Origin: an uncultured Porphyromonadaceae bacterium
Lineage (GTDB): Bacteria > Bacteroidota > Bacteroidia > Bacteroidales > Muribaculaceae
DNA: 22,544 nt
Direction: 5' to 3'
Assembly: GCA_902461565.1 (NCBI GenBank)
Contig: CABPYL010000044.1
Location: forward strand, 1-22,544
Position numbers and translations under genes: made by a program. Below the pieces are notes generated by a model. That model was not told the DNA's origin. It saw nothing but the letters and a program-made list of their open reading frames with translations, and did no database searches. This document shows, in pieces, positions 22,043-22,544 of this stretch. The stretch's first letter is position 1. Each line of letters starts with the position of its first letter.

Positions 22043-22492
22043 TCAATCGTCCATTTTAACGCGTTTGAAAGTTCCGAGAAGGTCGAAATATAACTCGATG
22101 TCATCGGCAAGCTCGATTTCGTAGCCGGAGACCTTCTTCTCAATGGACACAATGTCGGTACCGTCATAGTTTTTGTCGACATATTGGCGGATGCGCTTGG
22201 GCACTATTGCATCGGGTACCGCACCTCGTTTCATTTCCACGCTTGTCCACGCGCCGGAGTTATTGAATTCCACCTTGTTGCCATTAACGAACTTTACATC
22301 GTAGTCGGTCTTTTTAAGCAAATGGCGATCCACCTTGATCATGGCTATTTTCGCCTTTGGGAAGTGCTCCTGGATAAAATCAAGAGCAGGCTTCGGAAGG
22401 TTGGAACGGTCGATCGTATATTTGTCGGCACGCGCAGCGCCGGCGCACAACATGATCGCCAGGAACATGATGATTAATTTCAGCTGTTTCAT
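22043..22492 (-). CDS. PepSY-like periplasmic protein
   Basis: 149 aa with a signal peptide (MKQLKLIIMFLAIMLCAGAARA) and two PepSY-like repeats typical of Bacteroidetes. Repeat one, about 28-90, has 'LPKPALDFIQEHFPKAKI', 'DYDVKFVNGNKVEFNNSGAW' and 'TSVE'. Repeat two, about 95-149, has 'IVPKRIRQYVDKNYDG', 'YEIELADDIELYFDLLGTFK' and 'RVKMDD'. The fold resembles beta-lactamase-inhibitor-type PepSY domains. The role is unknown; binding or inhibition of envelope proteins is often suggested. No consensus promoter lies in the 52 nt to the window edge, so one may lie outside. It is transcriptionally separate from GH31. Confidence 0.85.
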   Translation of the reverse strand: MKQLKLIIMFLAIMLCAGAARADKYTIDRSNLPKPALDFIQEHFPKAKIAMIKVDRHLLKKTDYDVKFVNGNKVEFNNSGAWTSVEMKRGAVPDAIVPKRIRQYVDKNYDGTDIVSIEKKVSGYEIELADDIELYFDLLGTFKRVKMDD

Positions 22493-22544
22493 ATTCTTAT
22501 GATTTGAGCAAATTTTTCAGGATAAAATAGGTTGATAAACACGA

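Noticed and set aside
1..22544. CRISPR array or insertion sequence
   Set aside because: No regularly spaced short repeats, transposase, or terminal inverted repeats of IS type were seen.

Overview
The window looks like chromosomal DNA from a Bacteroidales bacterium, most likely a gut lineage such as Muribaculaceae (family-level placement is inference). The evidence is the repeated Bacteroidetes-type promoter (TTTG or TTG, about 20 nt, then TAnnTTTG), a DUF3822 gene linked to rsmD, a TonB-plug/OMP beta-barrel protein, a PepSY-like secreted protein, and a secreted protein with a type IX secretion (T9SS) C-terminal sorting-domain sequence. Core genes have moderate GC. Several accessory genes (DUF3800, DUF2442, the HTH/beta-barrel pair, an 82-aa ORF) are clearly AT-richer.

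Layout. 1-330: two identical tRNA-Asn genes (minus) behind one near-perfect promoter. 326-1813 (minus): a VOC-fold protein, a small gene that appears frameshifted at a G6 tract, and a DUF3800 protein with its own promoter. 1870-4737 (plus): alternative hairpins, a divergent RelA/SpoT homologue with an intact hydrolase site but an eroded synthetase site, then DUF3822. 4738-7311: a two-gene flippase/glycosyltransferase cassette sitting exactly between DUF3822 and rsmD, bounded by a 15-bp direct repeat that carries the DUF3822 stop and the rsmD start. 7317-7853: rsmD.

7904-11850 (minus): a DUF2442 protein, and an operon of an outer-membrane beta-barrel protein followed by a lipoprotein-like, single-pass membrane protein with a cytoplasmic LuxR-like HTH. 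This looks like an uncharacterised envelope-to-gene signalling pair. 11941-12096: tRNA-Ala with encoded CCA and a strong terminator. 12146-15859 (plus): a NamZ-type exo-muramidase lipoprotein, a sodium:solute symporter and a WYL regulator, a likely peptidoglycan-sugar scavenging operon. 15895-16467: a tRNA-Glu / rpsT / tRNA-Glu transcription unit ending in a strong terminator. 16489-18234: a Tyr-rich small ORF, a HAD hydrolase and ribF.

18295-19149 (minus): a secreted protein whose T9SS sorting domain is cut by one in-frame amber codon. 19194-19471 (minus): no convincing protein gene, but a textbook promoter followed by six nested complementary segments and a U-tract, i.e. a structured ncRNA of about 240 nt and a candidate 6S RNA. 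19541-21934 (minus): a secreted GH31 glycosidase. 21994-22492 (minus): a PepSY-like periplasmic protein.

The observations most worth following are the structured ncRNA, the precise cassette insertion between DUF3822 and rsmD, the amber-interrupted sorting domain, and the beta-barrel/transmembrane-HTH pair.
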